This document shows, one piece after another, positions 1 to 8,782 of a stretch of DNA of 64,000 bases. The notes under the pieces are model-generated. The model made no database searches. It was not told the origin of the DNA and was given only the letters and a program-made list of their open reading frames with translations. Position 1 is the first letter of the stretch; every line of letters begins with the position of its first letter. A program made the position numbers and the translations under genes. The DNA lies in contig JAFZQO010000017.1 of NCBI GenBank assembly GCA_017620335.1, forward strand, positions 45,369 to 109,368, read 5' to 3'. Source of the DNA: Bacteroidales bacterium (lineage in GTDB: Bacteria > Bacteroidota > Bacteroidia > Bacteroidales > UBA932).

Positions 1-1082
1 CAGCCTGCCTGCTGCTCGCCTCCTGGATGCTGTACCATTCCATCACAGGCGGGCGGCTGGCAGGTTGCGGCGCAGGAAATCCCTGCGACAGCGTCCTCGG
101 AAGCCCCTGGGCCAATTTCCTGGGTATACCCGTAAGCCTGCCTGCGGCCGTCACCTACCTGCTCCTGATACTCTGCCTGGCCTTCCTGGGAGGGAAAACC
201 GAGGAAGACCGCTCCCTTGACCGCCTGCTATGGCCCCTGATGCTGTTTCTCGGGGGATGCATCGCGGGCGCAGCGCTTTGGTTCTGCTGGTTGCAGGCCG
301 GAGTGCTGCACACCCTCTGCAAGTATTGCACGGCCATGCACCTCATGGGATGCATAGCGGCCGTATTGATATTCCTCCAAGCCCGGAAGAAGAGGACAGT
401 CCGCTCCCCTCTCGTGCCGTTCGCCGCGGGACTTGCCGTAGCCGCGGCGTTCGCCGTCACCCAATCGCTCACGAAGCCTGATTCCGTCTATGACAGCGGC
501 AGCGCCTCCGCCGCGCTGCCGGCATTTACGGAAGAGGAGGTCCCTGTCATCCGCGGGGACGAAGGTTCAGTCCCCCTCACCCTGCTTTTCGACTTCCAAT
601 GCAGCCACTGCCGGCGGCTTCACCATATGCTCCCGGAGCTCATGGAACGCTCCGGCGGACAGTACAGCATCCTTCTCGCCCCGGTACCGCTGAGCAGCGC
701 ATGCAACCCTTACATCCCGGCGTCGGGCATAGACCGCTTCGAGGGCTCCTGCCGCCTCACGCGCCTTGCCCTGGCCGTCTGGTATGCCAGTCCGGGGACT
801 TATGAGGACTACTGGGACTGGATGCTGGGGGACGGCGACGGGCCGCCGCCCTCAACGCAGGAAGCTGAAAAACGCGCCCGGGAGCTTCTGGAAAGCGATT
901 TTGAAACAGCCATGGCCGATCCGAGGATCGAAACGTACCTCAAGAAAGCCGAAGACCTTTTCGGCCGTACCTCCGCAGGAGGAAGCGGCGGAGTACCCCG
1001 CTTCATTAGCGGACAGCAATGGCTGGTTCCTGAAACCGACGACATGGACGAGCTGCTACGGCTCATCCGGGAAGAACTGTGA
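1..1082 (+). CDS. VKOR-DsbA fusion disulfide-forming membrane protein (5' partial)
   Basis: The gene runs off the left edge: the frame is open from base 3 and the first in-frame ATG at 27 already lies inside the first membrane helix, so the true start is outside the window. The N-terminal part is a vitamin K epoxide reductase-like four-helix domain. Numbering from the ATG at 27, it has the loop cysteine pair C14 and C20 six residues apart, the following Ser/Trp region, and the quinone-side CxxC (C98-K-Y-C101). After a linker at about 145-175 comes a thioredoxin-like domain with a C191-S-H-C194 active site and a Val-Pro cis-proline candidate near the C-terminus. In known bacterial VKOR fusions the thioredoxin domain oxidises exported proteins and VKOR passes the electrons to quinone. 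The stop overlaps the GTG at 1079 of the next frame, so it is probably cotranscribed with the GH54 enzyme, whose cysteines could be substrates. Confidence 0.88.
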   Translation, partial: ACLLLASWMLYHSITGGRLAGCGAGNPCDSVLGSPWANFLGIPVSLPAAVTYLLLILCLAFLGGKTEEDRSLDRLLWPLMLFLGGCIAGAALWFCWLQAGVLHTLCKYCTAMHLMGCIAAVLIFLQARKKRTVRSPLVPFAAGLAVAAAFAVTQSLTKPDSVYDSGSASAALPAFTEEEVPVIRGDEGSVPLTLLFDFQCSHCRRLHHMLPELMERSGGQYSILLAPVPLSSACNPYIPASGIDRFEGSCRLTRLALAVWYASPGTYEDYWDWMLGDGDGPPPSTQEAEKRARELLESDFETAMADPRIETYLKKAEDLFGRTSAGGSGGVPRFISGQQWLVPETDDMDELLRLIREEL

Positions 1083-1096
1083 ACAAACATAACCAT

Positions 1097-3544
1097 ATGA
1101 AAAAGAGCCTTTTATTCCTGTTGACCGCCGCAGCGGTACTGGCGGCGGGGACTATCCTCGCCATACGCTGCACCACCTCCGGTTCCAAAGCCGGCCCGTG
1201 CGACATATATGAGCGGGGCGGTACGCCCTGTGTCACGGCCCACAGCACCACCCGCATACTGTATTCCCGCTATCGGGGGCCGCTATACCAGGTGCAGCGC
1301 GACTCCGACGGAGCGACGCTCGACATCCGGGCCCGCGACGGCCGTGCAGACGCGGCGTTACAGGACGCGTTCTGCGCCGGGACCGTCTGCCGCATCACGG
1401 TGATCTACGACCAGTCCGGGAAAGGCAACGACCTGCTTCCCGCTCCGCCGGGAACCTTCCAGGGTCCCGACAAGGGCGGATTCAACAACCCGGCCCTGGC
1501 CGACATGGCACCTGCCCTGCTGGACGGCTCCAAGGTCTATGGAGTGTACATCATGCCCGGCATGGGCTACCGCTGCAACAACGCGCGCGGCCTTGCCGTC
1601 GACGACGAGCCTGAGGGGATGTACTACGTCATTGACGGCACGCACTACGACAGCGGATGCTGCTTCGACTACGGCAATTCCTCCACCAACGGACGCGCGG
1701 TCGGAACCGGCACGATGGAGACCACCTATTTCGGCACGTCCACGGCCTGGGGACGCGGCAACGGCGAAGGTCCCTGGATCATGTCCGATATGGAAGCGGG
1801 GCTCTTCTCCGGCTACGGAGCCAAGCAGAACGATGTCCCGACCATCGACGGCTGGCGCTTCGTGAGCGTCTTCGTCAACGGTGGAGGCGGCAACCGGTGG
1901 GACCTGCGCGGCGCCGACGCCACACAGCCGGAAGTCACCACGTTCTACAGCGGCGTGCGTCCCGGGACCCCGGACAGCGACGCCTACTTCCCCATGCACA
2001 AGAAGGGCGGAATGCTCCTTGGCAACGGCGGCGACAACGGCAACGGCTCTGCAGGAACGTTCTATGAGGGCGTGATGACCGTCGGCTACCCGTCCGACGA
2101 GACGATAGCGGCTGTACAGGCGAATATCGCCGAAGCGAATTATACCGCCTATCCGCTCGAGCTGTCGCGGATCACTTCCTTCCGCCCGGGCGAAAGCCGG
2201 CAGGTGGGAGTGTTCGTGGATAACACGACGGGGAAGACCATGACCGGCCTTGCCCTGGAGCCGGAATTACCCGATGGCTGGACCGTCCGGTCGGAAAGCG
2301 ACAGGGTTGACCGGCTGGAGCCGGGCGAAAGGATAACCGCCATCTACACTCTGACGGCTCCTGAGGGACGTTCATCCGGAGAATTCCGGATAACGGCCCG
2401 CTCCCAGGCAGGACCCATGTCCATCTCCACGCGCATCAGGTGTTCTGAAGCCCTGAAAATCAATGAAATAGGATTGACAACGCCTTTCGTTGAACTGTAC
2501 AATGCCGACGAAGCGGAGGCTGATTTGTCAGGATTGGAGGTTTACATCCGCCGCAGCGGCTGGGCTCCCGTCAAGGCCCTGGCCTTCCCGGAAGGGACGC
2601 GGCTCGCCGCCGGGGCGCATCTGCTCCTGGAAGTGGATCCCGCCGCCCCGGCCGCCCCGGCCACGACGGTATTCATTCCCGTGTCTACGGGGCCCAGACT
2701 CAGCTTCCACGCAGGCAGTACCAACCTTCCTGCAACTTCCGTGGCGGGATTCGCCGTCGGGGAGAAGATGGGCATAGACCTGGGAGGACGGTATGAGGAG
2801 GTTACGGTGACGGCCGTCGGCTCTCCCGCCACCCAGAGCAGCCTGTCCGCTGCGGCCAAGGCCGGCGACACGCAGCTTCTCATCGAGGCCACCGCCGCAT
2901 TGCCGCCTGGCTCGCAGCTTACGGTGGACACCGGAGACCGCATCGAAACCGTCACGGTCAAGACGCTCGTACGCGCAAGCGAGGCGCCGGTGCGGGGCTT
3001 CGGCCGGCAGCAGGCGCCGCATGAGCCGGGTATCGTCGAACTTGAGCGGCCGCTAAAGGGCGACCATGCAGTCGGAGTGGATGTCTCATGTCCCGGAGGC
3101 GGCATCAGTTTCACGCCCGCAACGCGTTTCGCACACGCCAGCGGCGACGCCCTGCAGCCCCTCGGTTCAGGATGGAAACCGACAGAAGGCATGTATCTCA
3201 GTTATGCACCTTCCGCTACCGCAGGTTCTGTGGCGCTTGTCGATCCTGCCACAGGGACGGTCCTGGACGCCGTCGTGTACGGCTCCCAGCAGAGCAACTC
3301 CAGCGCCAACGGCACAATAGCCAGCCCCGCGCTGGCAGTCCTTGAAGGCGACCAGCGCGGAGGCGGCTGCATAGCCGTGGCCCCGGGCGCGGTTTCGCCG
3401 TTCATGCTGGCGCGCAATCCCGGGCTGACCGACGTCAGGCGCAGCCTCGTACGTATGCCGGACGGTGCTGACACGGACGTCCTCAGCGAGGATTTCCGCA
3501 TAAGCGAAGAGCCCACCCCGGGTTATCCGAACACGGGGGAATAG
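1097..3544 (+). CDS. secreted GH54 alpha-L-arabinofuranosidase with NEW3-like and lamin-tail-like domains
   Basis: The ATG at 1097 is preferred over the overlapping GTG at 1079 because it begins a normal signal/anchor (MKKSLLFLLTAAAV). Residues 30-350 closely resemble the catalytic domain of fungal AbfB (GH54): the N-terminal GPCDIYERGG, the adjacent cysteines in CCFDYGN, the nucleophile motif MSDMEAGLFSG (Glu233 from this start) and the acid/base motif GNGGDNGNG (Asp313). The family releases arabinofuranose from arabinan and arabinoxylan. The usual C-terminal CBM42 is not visible. Instead there is an Ig-like NEW3-type domain (about 350-450), then a lamin-tail-like domain starting KINEIG, apparently interrupted by two tandem beta modules of the GFxxGxxxxIDxGxxxE type and ending PTPGYPN. 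GH54 is mainly known from fungi, so transfer is possible but not shown. It is convergent with the ACT gene, 11 bp away, with no clear terminator. Confidence 0.9.
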   Translation: MKKSLLFLLTAAAVLAAGTILAIRCTTSGSKAGPCDIYERGGTPCVTAHSTTRILYSRYRGPLYQVQRDSDGATLDIRARDGRADAALQDAFCAGTVCRITVIYDQSGKGNDLLPAPPGTFQGPDKGGFNNPALADMAPALLDGSKVYGVYIMPGMGYRCNNARGLAVDDEPEGMYYVIDGTHYDSGCCFDYGNSSTNGRAVGTGTMETTYFGTSTAWGRGNGEGPWIMSDMEAGLFSGYGAKQNDVPTIDGWRFVSVFVNGGGGNRWDLRGADATQPEVTTFYSGVRPGTPDSDAYFPMHKKGGMLLGNGGDNGNGSAGTFYEGVMTVGYPSDETIAAVQANIAEANYTAYPLELSRITSFRPGESRQVGVFVDNTTGKTMTGLALEPELPDGWTVRSESDRVDRLEPGERITAIYTLTAPEGRSSGEFRITARSQAGPMSISTRIRCSEALKINEIGLTTPFVELYNADEAEADLSGLEVYIRRSGWAPVKALAFPEGTRLAAGAHLLLEVDPAAPAAPATTVFIPVSTGPRLSFHAGSTNLPATSVAGFAVGEKMGIDLGGRYEEVTVTAVGSPATQSSLSAAAKAGDTQLLIEATAALPPGSQLTVDTGDRIETVTVKTLVRASEAPVRGFGRQQAPHEPGIVELERPLKGDHAVGVDVSCPGGGISFTPATRFAHASGDALQPLGSGWKPTEGMYLSYAPSATAGSVALVDPATGTVLDAVVYGSQQSNSSANGTIASPALAVLEGDQRGGGCIAVAPGAVSPFMLARNPGLTDVRRSLVRMPDGADTDVLSEDFRISEEPTPGYPNTGE

Positions 3545-3555
3545 CCAAAAGAAGC

Positions 3556-3984
3556 TTAAAGGAGCTTGGAGAGATCCTTTTCGCGGATGATCTTTAGGTC
3601 GTTGGCGGAAATGATCTCCGCGGCCTTCTCGGAGTTGTCGGTACGGAAGATCAGCACGCCCTTGCCATTGAGGAGGAAGGAATAAAGGTAAGCGATGCTG
3701 ATGCCTTCGCCGGCGAAGATCTCGATGGCGTCGGCGGCCTTGCCGGGACGGTCGTCAAGCTCAACGGCGAACACCTCGCAGAGCGAAACGGCCACGCCGG
3801 CCTCCTTGAGGACGGTGTACGCCCTTTCAGGCTCCGAGCAGATGATACGGCAGATACCGTAGTCGGCGGTATCGGCGATGGTGGAAGCGATGAGCTGGAT
3901 GTCTTCCTGCTTGAGGAGTTTCAGCACTTTCACGAGAGTGCCCGACTTGTTCTCGATGAAGACGGAGAGTTGATGGACTGTCAT
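3556..3984 (-). CDS. tandem ACT-domain protein
   Basis: A 142-residue protein made of two ACT repeats: residues 1-67 begin VHQLSVFIENKSGTL and residues 70-142 contain FAVELDDRPGKAADAIEIF, both with the usual beta-alpha-beta-beta-alpha-beta pattern and the glycine-containing effector loop. No catalytic domain is attached. ACT domains bind small ligands, often amino acids. This type of stand-alone double ACT protein commonly sits beside paaK and ior genes in anaerobes. It is the last gene of the minus-strand amidase-ior-paaK run, 12 bp after the paaK stop. A role as sensor or allosteric partner for the aromatic amino-acid or arylacetate enzymes is inference. The family assignment is secure; the ligand is unknown. 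Confidence 0.85.
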   Translation of the reverse strand: MTVHQLSVFIENKSGTLVKVLKLLKQEDIQLIASTIADTADYGICRIICSEPERAYTVLKEAGVAVSLCEVFAVELDDRPGKAADAIEIFAGEGISIAYLYSFLLNGKGVLIFRTDNSEKAAEIISANDLKIIREKDLSKLL

Positions 3985-3996
3985 AGTGTCTGCAGA

Positions 3997-5304
3997 TTAG
4001 TATTTCTTCCTTAAATCTTTTACGCGCACGGCCTTGCCCTCGCTCTTGGGGAGGCTGTTCTTGGGTACGAGACGGACCTTCGGGGTGACGAGGATCTCGT
4101 CACGGAGCTGGCGCGTGATCTCCCGGCTGAGGGCCTGGAGCTTGGTGTAGTCGTCGATGTGGAGGTCTTTCATCTCCACGTCGACTATCATGACGTCGTT
4201 GTCTTCCTGGGTGTCCAGGGTGATGAGATAATCTGATGCAAGCTCCTGGAACTGCATAAGGATGGTCTCGATCTGGATGGGGAAGATGTTGACGCCCTTG
4301 AGGATGATCATGTCGTCGCTGCGGCCCTTCATGCGGTCGAGGCGGCGGTGATGGCGTCCGCACGGGCATTCGCCCGGCAGGATGCGGGTCAGGTCGCGGG
4401 TGCGGTAGCGCAGCAGCGGCATGGCCTCGCGGTTGATGGTGGTGAGCACCAGCTCGCCCACCTCACCTTCCGGGACGGGCTCCAGGGTATCCGGATCCAC
4501 GATCTCGACGATGTAGTAGTCCTCCCAAATGTGCATTCCGTTCTGCTCAAGGCACTCGAAGGCTACACCGGGGCCGCACATCTCCGACATTCCGAAGGAG
4601 TTGTAGGCCTTGACACCGAGCATGTTCTCGATACGCTTGCGGGTATCCTCGGAGTGCGGCTCCGCACCGATTACGAGGGTGCGCAGCTTGGTGTCGCGGC
4701 GCGGGTCGATGCCCTTCTCGCACATCACTTCATAAATACGGGCCGCATATGACGGGATGGCGTGAACCACCGTGGTGCCGAAGTCCGTGAAGAACTTGAT
4801 CTGGCGGAGGGTATTGCCGGCTGCGGCCGGAACGGTCAGCATGCCGACCTTCTCCGCTCCGTACTGGAATCCGAGGCCGCCGGTGAACATGCCGTAGCCG
4901 GAAGAATTCTGGAACACGTCCTCCGGACGGCAGCCCACCATCCACAGGCAGCGCGCCACGGCGTTGGCCCACTGGTCGAGGTCCTTCTGGGTGTGGAGGA
5001 TGACGGTGGGGTTGCCGGTCGTGCCGCTGGAGGAATGCAGGCGGACACACTTTTCAAGCGGAACGGAAGCGATGCCGAAGGGATAGGTGTCGCGGAGGTC
5101 CTGCTTGGTGGTGAAGGGTATCTTCCGAAGGTCGTCAAGCGTACGGATGTCAGAGGGCGAAAGCCCGATGCTGCGGAACCTTTCCTTATAGAAAGGGGAA
5201 TTCATGCAATGCTTGACCGTAGCCTGCAGCCTTTCCAGCTGCAGGGCCTCTATTTCTGAACGGGAGAGGCATTCCTCCGGATTATAGAACTTCGAATAAG
5301 ACAT
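3997..5304 (-). CDS. paaK: phenylacetate-CoA ligase family protein (copy 1)
   Basis: A 435-residue AMP-forming arylacetate-CoA ligase. The ATP-binding P-loop SSSGTTGNPT lies near residue 94, the adenine-binding region reads NSFGMSEMCGPG, and the hinge/C-terminal part contains RMKGRSDDMIILKGVNIFP, all typical of PaaK. A CPCGRHHRR segment lies just before the hinge. The enzyme would activate phenylacetate, indoleacetate or a related acid with ATP and CoA in the cytoplasm. It follows a second paaK copy by 3 bp and lies downstream of iorAB. The set can be read as oxidation of aryl-pyruvates to arylacetyl-CoA with ATP recovery, or as reductive carboxylation of arylacetates to make aromatic amino acids, a route known in rumen Bacteroidetes. 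The substrate cannot be read from the sequence. Confidence 0.9.
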   Translation of the reverse strand: MSYSKFYNPEECLSRSEIEALQLERLQATVKHCMNSPFYKERFRSIGLSPSDIRTLDDLRKIPFTTKQDLRDTYPFGIASVPLEKCVRLHSSSGTTGNPTVILHTQKDLDQWANAVARCLWMVGCRPEDVFQNSSGYGMFTGGLGFQYGAEKVGMLTVPAAAGNTLRQIKFFTDFGTTVVHAIPSYAARIYEVMCEKGIDPRRDTKLRTLVIGAEPHSEDTRKRIENMLGVKAYNSFGMSEMCGPGVAFECLEQNGMHIWEDYYIVEIVDPDTLEPVPEGEVGELVLTTINREAMPLLRYRTRDLTRILPGECPCGRHHRRLDRMKGRSDDMIILKGVNIFPIQIETILMQFQELASDYLITLDTQEDNDVMIVDVEMKDLHIDDYTKLQALSREITRQLRDEILVTPKVRLVPKNSLPKSEGKAVRVKDLRKKY

Positions 5305-5307
5305 GGT

Positions 5308-6618
5308 TTATTGGATTTTTCGATTGTCTATGACGAACTTGCTCTTGCCCTGGCTGCGCTCGATGGTGTTCGGGGCCTTGACCTTGACCTTGACGCTGAT
5401 GCTGAGGACGCTGCGGAGCTTCTCCGCGACCTTCTTCTCGAGGTCGGTGATCGGGGTGAGGGTGTCGAAGCCGGCGTCGAAGTACTCCTGGCGCACCTCC
5501 ACCTCGACGGTGAGGGTATCGAGGTTACCCACGCGGTCCACGATGAGCAGGAAGCGCGGCGCGCACTCGGGCATGCCGAGGATGACGCTCTCCACCTGCG
5601 ACGGGAAGACGTTGATGCCCCTGATGATGAGCATGTCGTCGCTGCGGCCCATGATGCGGCCCATGCGCACGGAGGTTCTGCCGCATTCGCACTCCCCGTC
5701 CATGAGGGAGCAGAGGTCGCGCGTGCGGTAGCGCAGCAGCGGCATGCCCTCCTTGGTGAGGGTGGTGAAGACCAGCTCACCGACCTGTCCGTGCGGGAGT
5801 GTCTCGAGGGTGTTGGGATCCACGATCTCAGGGAAGTAGTGGTCCTCGCAGATGTGCGAGCCGTTCTGGCACTCGCACTCGTAACTAACGCAGGGGCCCA
5901 TGATCTCGCTGAGGCCGTAAAGGTTGTAACCCTTCAGGCCGAGACGGCGCTCGATCTCCTGGCGCATGTTCTCGGTCCAGGGCTCGGCGCCGAAAGCTCC
6001 GACCCTGAGCTTGATCATGTCGGGGGTGATGCCCATCCTCTCCATGGTCTCCGCCAGGTAAAGGGCGTAGGAAGGGGTGCAGGCGATGCCCGTGACCCCG
6101 AGGTCGCGGAGAAGGCGGACGTGCTTCTCGGTATTGCCGGTGGAGGTGGGCAGCACGGCGGCGCCGAGGTGCTCGACACCGTAATGCACGCCGAGGCCGC
6201 CGGTAAAGAGTCCGTAGCCGTAGGCGACGCTGAAGACGTCGTCACGGGTAACGCCGTAGGCTGTCAGGCAGCGTGCCATGCACTCGCTCCATACGGAAAC
6301 GTCCTTGCGGGTATAGCCCACGATGGTGGGATTGCCGGTGGTGCCAGACGAGGCGTGGAAGCGGATGATCTCGCTCGCCGGGGCGGCCTGCAGGCCTGTG
6401 GGATAATTGTCACGAAGGTCCTGCTTGGTGGTGAAGGGAAGCTTGACAATGTCGTCGATGGAGCGGATGTCATTGGGGTTGATATCCATCTCCTGCATCT
6501 TGTTGCGGTAGAACGGGACGTTGTGGTACACATAGTCCACGACCTTGTGCAGGCGTTTTCCTTGAAGTTCGCGCATCTGTTCGCGCGGCATGCTTTCCTT
6601 GTTGGGGTTCCAGATCAT
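5308..6618 (-). CDS. paaK: phenylacetate-CoA ligase family protein (copy 2)
   Basis: A 436-residue PaaK paralogue of the next gene. The start is placed at the ATG at 6618 (MIWNPNKESMPREQ). The open frame continues upstream to 6753, but that extension overlaps iorB and is a low-complexity S/P/R-rich stretch with no family similarity. Diagnostic motifs are SSGTTGNPT, NLYGLSEIMGPC and MGRSDDMLIIRGINVFP. A CECGRTS segment replaces the CPCGRHH of copy 1. The two copies are clearly related but diverged, so they probably act on different acids (for example phenyl versus indolyl or branched) rather than being a recent duplication. The gene lies 19 bp after iorB and 3 bp before copy 1, within one operon. 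Confidence 0.9.
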   Translation of the reverse strand: MIWNPNKESMPREQMRELQGKRLHKVVDYVYHNVPFYRNKMQEMDINPNDIRSIDDIVKLPFTTKQDLRDNYPTGLQAAPASEIIRFHASSGTTGNPTIVGYTRKDVSVWSECMARCLTAYGVTRDDVFSVAYGYGLFTGGLGVHYGVEHLGAAVLPTSTGNTEKHVRLLRDLGVTGIACTPSYALYLAETMERMGITPDMIKLRVGAFGAEPWTENMRQEIERRLGLKGYNLYGLSEIMGPCVSYECECQNGSHICEDHYFPEIVDPNTLETLPHGQVGELVFTTLTKEGMPLLRYRTRDLCSLMDGECECGRTSVRMGRIMGRSDDMLIIRGINVFPSQVESVILGMPECAPRFLLIVDRVGNLDTLTVEVEVRQEYFDAGFDTLTPITDLEKKVAEKLRSVLSISVKVKVKAPNTIERSQGKSKFVIDNRKIQ

Positions 6619-6637
6619 ATAAGTTCGTTTAGGGGAA

Positions 6638-7219
6638 TCATTTGACCAGACCTGCTTCCAGGCCGATGTCGAAGGCTTTCTGGTTGGAGGCGACGATGGC
6701 GTCGCCCTTGCGGGCGAACACGCGGCCGATGGCCGCACGGAGTTCGTCCGCACCGAGGATGCCTATGGCCGGAGCGGCCATGCCGAGAAGGACCATGTTG
6801 GCGCCCTTGGGATTGCCGCAGGCACGCGCCGCCTCCTCGATGTCCAGGCGGACGACATCCGGAAGGGAGTCCAGCTCAGCGAGGAGGACGTCCTTGTCGG
6901 GATAGTCGGGGATATTGACGAAAGGCTTGGAAGAAGTGACTACGCGGCCGTTGCGCGACAGGTAAGGCAGGTATCTCAGGGCCTCCATGGGCTCCATGGA
7001 AATGATTAGGTCGGCAGAGCCCGTGGGGATCAGGTCACTGTAAATAACCTCATCGGAAAGACGGAGGTTGGACTGTACGTCGCCGCCCCTCTGGCTCATG
7101 CCGTGGACCTCCGCCTGCTTGAGGAAAAGTCCTGCCGCAGTGGCGGCCTCACCTATGACAGTGGCGATGGAGAGGATACCCTGGCCTCCCACGCCGGATA
7201 ATATGATGTCCTTTTTCAT
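6638..7219 (-). CDS. iorB: indolepyruvate ferredoxin oxidoreductase, beta subunit
   Basis: A 193-residue gamma-domain subunit of the 2-oxoacid:ferredoxin oxidoreductase family. It opens with MKKDIILSGVGGQGILS, the nucleotide/CoA-contact glycine loop of IorB, and has the family motif HGMSQRGGDVQSNLRL. The ATG at 7219 is chosen over one 30 bp upstream because it forms a tight ATGA overlap with the stop of iorA (7216-7219), typical of translational coupling in this pair. With IorA it would convert aryl-pyruvates plus CoA to arylacetyl-CoA, CO2 and reduced ferredoxin, or the reverse. No cysteine cluster motif is present, as expected for this subunit. Confidence 0.93.
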   Translation of the reverse strand: MKKDIILSGVGGQGILSIATVIGEAATAAGLFLKQAEVHGMSQRGGDVQSNLRLSDEVIYSDLIPTGSADLIISMEPMEALRYLPYLSRNGRVVTSSKPFVNIPDYPDKDVLLAELDSLPDVVRLDIEEAARACGNPKGANMVLLGMAAPAIGILGADELRAAIGRVFARKGDAIVASNQKAFDIGLEAGLVK

Positions 7220-8775
7220 TTCTTGTGGCGTCTGAGGGTCTGCATGCATTCGCGGCGCGGGATGATCACCGACACGCCGTCGTATTCTATCTCCTCCCGT
7301 ATGATGCGGGTGATCTCAGGCATGTTGGCCGGGAGCGGCACTACGACGCGCACGTGCTCAGGTTCCACGCCGAGGCCGAGGCAGATCGCCTCGAACTTGC
7401 TGGTGCCGGCAGAATCCTGACCGCCAGTCATGGCGGTGGTGAGGTTGTCGGAGATAACCACGGTGATGCGGGAATGGTCGTTCACGGCGTCCAACAGGCC
7501 GGTCATGCCGCTGTGCGTGAAGGTGGAGTCGCCGATGATGGCGATGGCGGGGAAGACGCCGGCGTCGGCAGCGCCCTTGGCCATCGTGATGGAGGCGCCC
7601 ATGTCAACGCAACTGGCTAGCGCGCTGAACGGAGGAAGGGCTCCGAGGGTGTAACAGCCGATGTCGCCGAAGATGCGGGCGCCGGGATACTCCGCGGCGA
7701 CCTGGTTCAGCGCGGCGTAGACGTCGCGGTGGCCGCAGCCCGGACAGAGCTGCGGGGGACGCGGCGCAAGGTTCTGCGCACTGCCGAAGGCACGTGACGC
7801 GGGAACTCCAAGCGCCGACGCGACATTGTCCGGGGTAAGCTCGCCCGTGCGGGGCAGCCGGCCGGTAAGGCGGCCTTCGACGGGGTAGCCGGCCCCGAGG
7901 AGGGCCTTCACGCCCTGCTCCACGACCGGCTGTCCGTCCTCGACGACGAGGATGGAGGAGCAGCGGGCCGCGAGGGCCTTGACCTGTGCTTCAGGCAGGG
8001 GATATTGCGAGACTTTCAGGACGGTGACGTCCTGGATGCCGGCTTCCTTGACGTAATTGTAGCCGATGCCGCAGGCGATGACGCCGCGCGGTCCCGTTCC
8101 TTCGAGGCTGTTGTGCGGCGTGCGCTCGGATGCTTCGAGCAGACGCGGCTGCTTGTCGATGAGCTTGAGGTACTGCCTGCGCGCAATGGCGGGAAGCAGG
8201 ACCCAGCCGCGGTCGGAGGAAGGATCCAGTGCGTTCTGCCCGCCAGCCTCCCCGGTAAGGACGGCTGCGCGGGAATGGGCCAGACGGGTCACCACACGGA
8301 AAAGCACCGGCAGGCCGAGTTCCTCTGAAAAAACGAACGCCTCGCGGATCATATCATAAGCCTCCTGCTGGTCCGATGGCTCGAACACCGGTACCATCGC
8401 GAACTGCGCGTAGAAACGCGAATCCTGCTCGTTCTGGGACGAATGCATGGAGGGGTCGTCCGCGGCGAGCACGACCAGGCCACCCTTAACGCCGGTGACG
8501 GCGGAGTTGACGAAGGCGTCGGCACATACGTTCATGCCCACGTGTTTCATGCAGACCAGGGCGCGCTTGCCGGCATAGGACATGCCCAGCGCCGCTTCCA
8601 TGGCGGTCTTTTCATTGGTGCACCAGCGGCTCCGCACTTCCGGAGCATTGGCCTGGATAAACTCGGTCACTTCCGTGGAAGGCGTGCCGGGATACGCATA
8701 GACGCCGGACAATCCCGCGTGCAGCGCTCCCAAAGCAATCGCCTCGTCTCCGAGCAGCAATCTTTTCTCTGACAT
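7216..8775 (-). CDS. iorA: indolepyruvate ferredoxin oxidoreductase, alpha subunit, short form
   Basis: A 519-residue thiamine-diphosphate enzyme. The N-terminal pyrimidine-binding domain begins LLLGDEAIALGAL and has GVYAYPGTPSTEV. The TPP domain has LCPGCGHRDVY, the Mg/TPP motif GDIGCYTLG, and IIGDSTFTHSG with the following NDHSRITVVISDN. The protein stops at RRECMQTLRRHKK, the place where longer IorA proteins continue into a two-cluster ferredoxin domain. That domain is missing and is not encoded separately nearby. Cysteines of CPGCG and GDIGC could still bind one proximal 4Fe-4S cluster, as in related oxidoreductases. It is the second gene of the operon, 7 bp after the amidase gene. The function is secure; the electron exit route is less clear. 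Confidence 0.92.
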   Translation of the reverse strand: MSEKRLLLGDEAIALGALHAGLSGVYAYPGTPSTEVTEFIQANAPEVRSRWCTNEKTAMEAALGMSYAGKRALVCMKHVGMNVCADAFVNSAVTGVKGGLVVLAADDPSMHSSQNEQDSRFYAQFAMVPVFEPSDQQEAYDMIREAFVFSEELGLPVLFRVVTRLAHSRAAVLTGEAGGQNALDPSSDRGWVLLPAIARRQYLKLIDKQPRLLEASERTPHNSLEGTGPRGVIACGIGYNYVKEAGIQDVTVLKVSQYPLPEAQVKALAARCSSILVVEDGQPVVEQGVKALLGAGYPVEGRLTGRLPRTGELTPDNVASALGVPASRAFGSAQNLAPRPPQLCPGCGHRDVYAALNQVAAEYPGARIFGDIGCYTLGALPPFSALASCVDMGASITMAKGAADAGVFPAIAIIGDSTFTHSGMTGLLDAVNDHSRITVVISDNLTTAMTGGQDSAGTSKFEAICLGLGVEPEHVRVVVPLPANMPEITRIIREEIEYDGVSVIIPRRECMQTLRRHKK

Positions 8776-8782
8776 ATATTAG

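Noticed and set aside
1079-1096. GTG start for the GH54 gene
   Set aside because: It is possible because it overlaps the previous stop, but it adds six polar residues (MNKHNH) before a typical signal peptide; the ATG at 1097 is better.
6619-6753. 45-residue N-terminal extension of paaK copy 2
   Set aside because: It overlaps iorB and is S/P/R-rich without similarity to the family; the ATG at 6618 matches PaaK N-termini.
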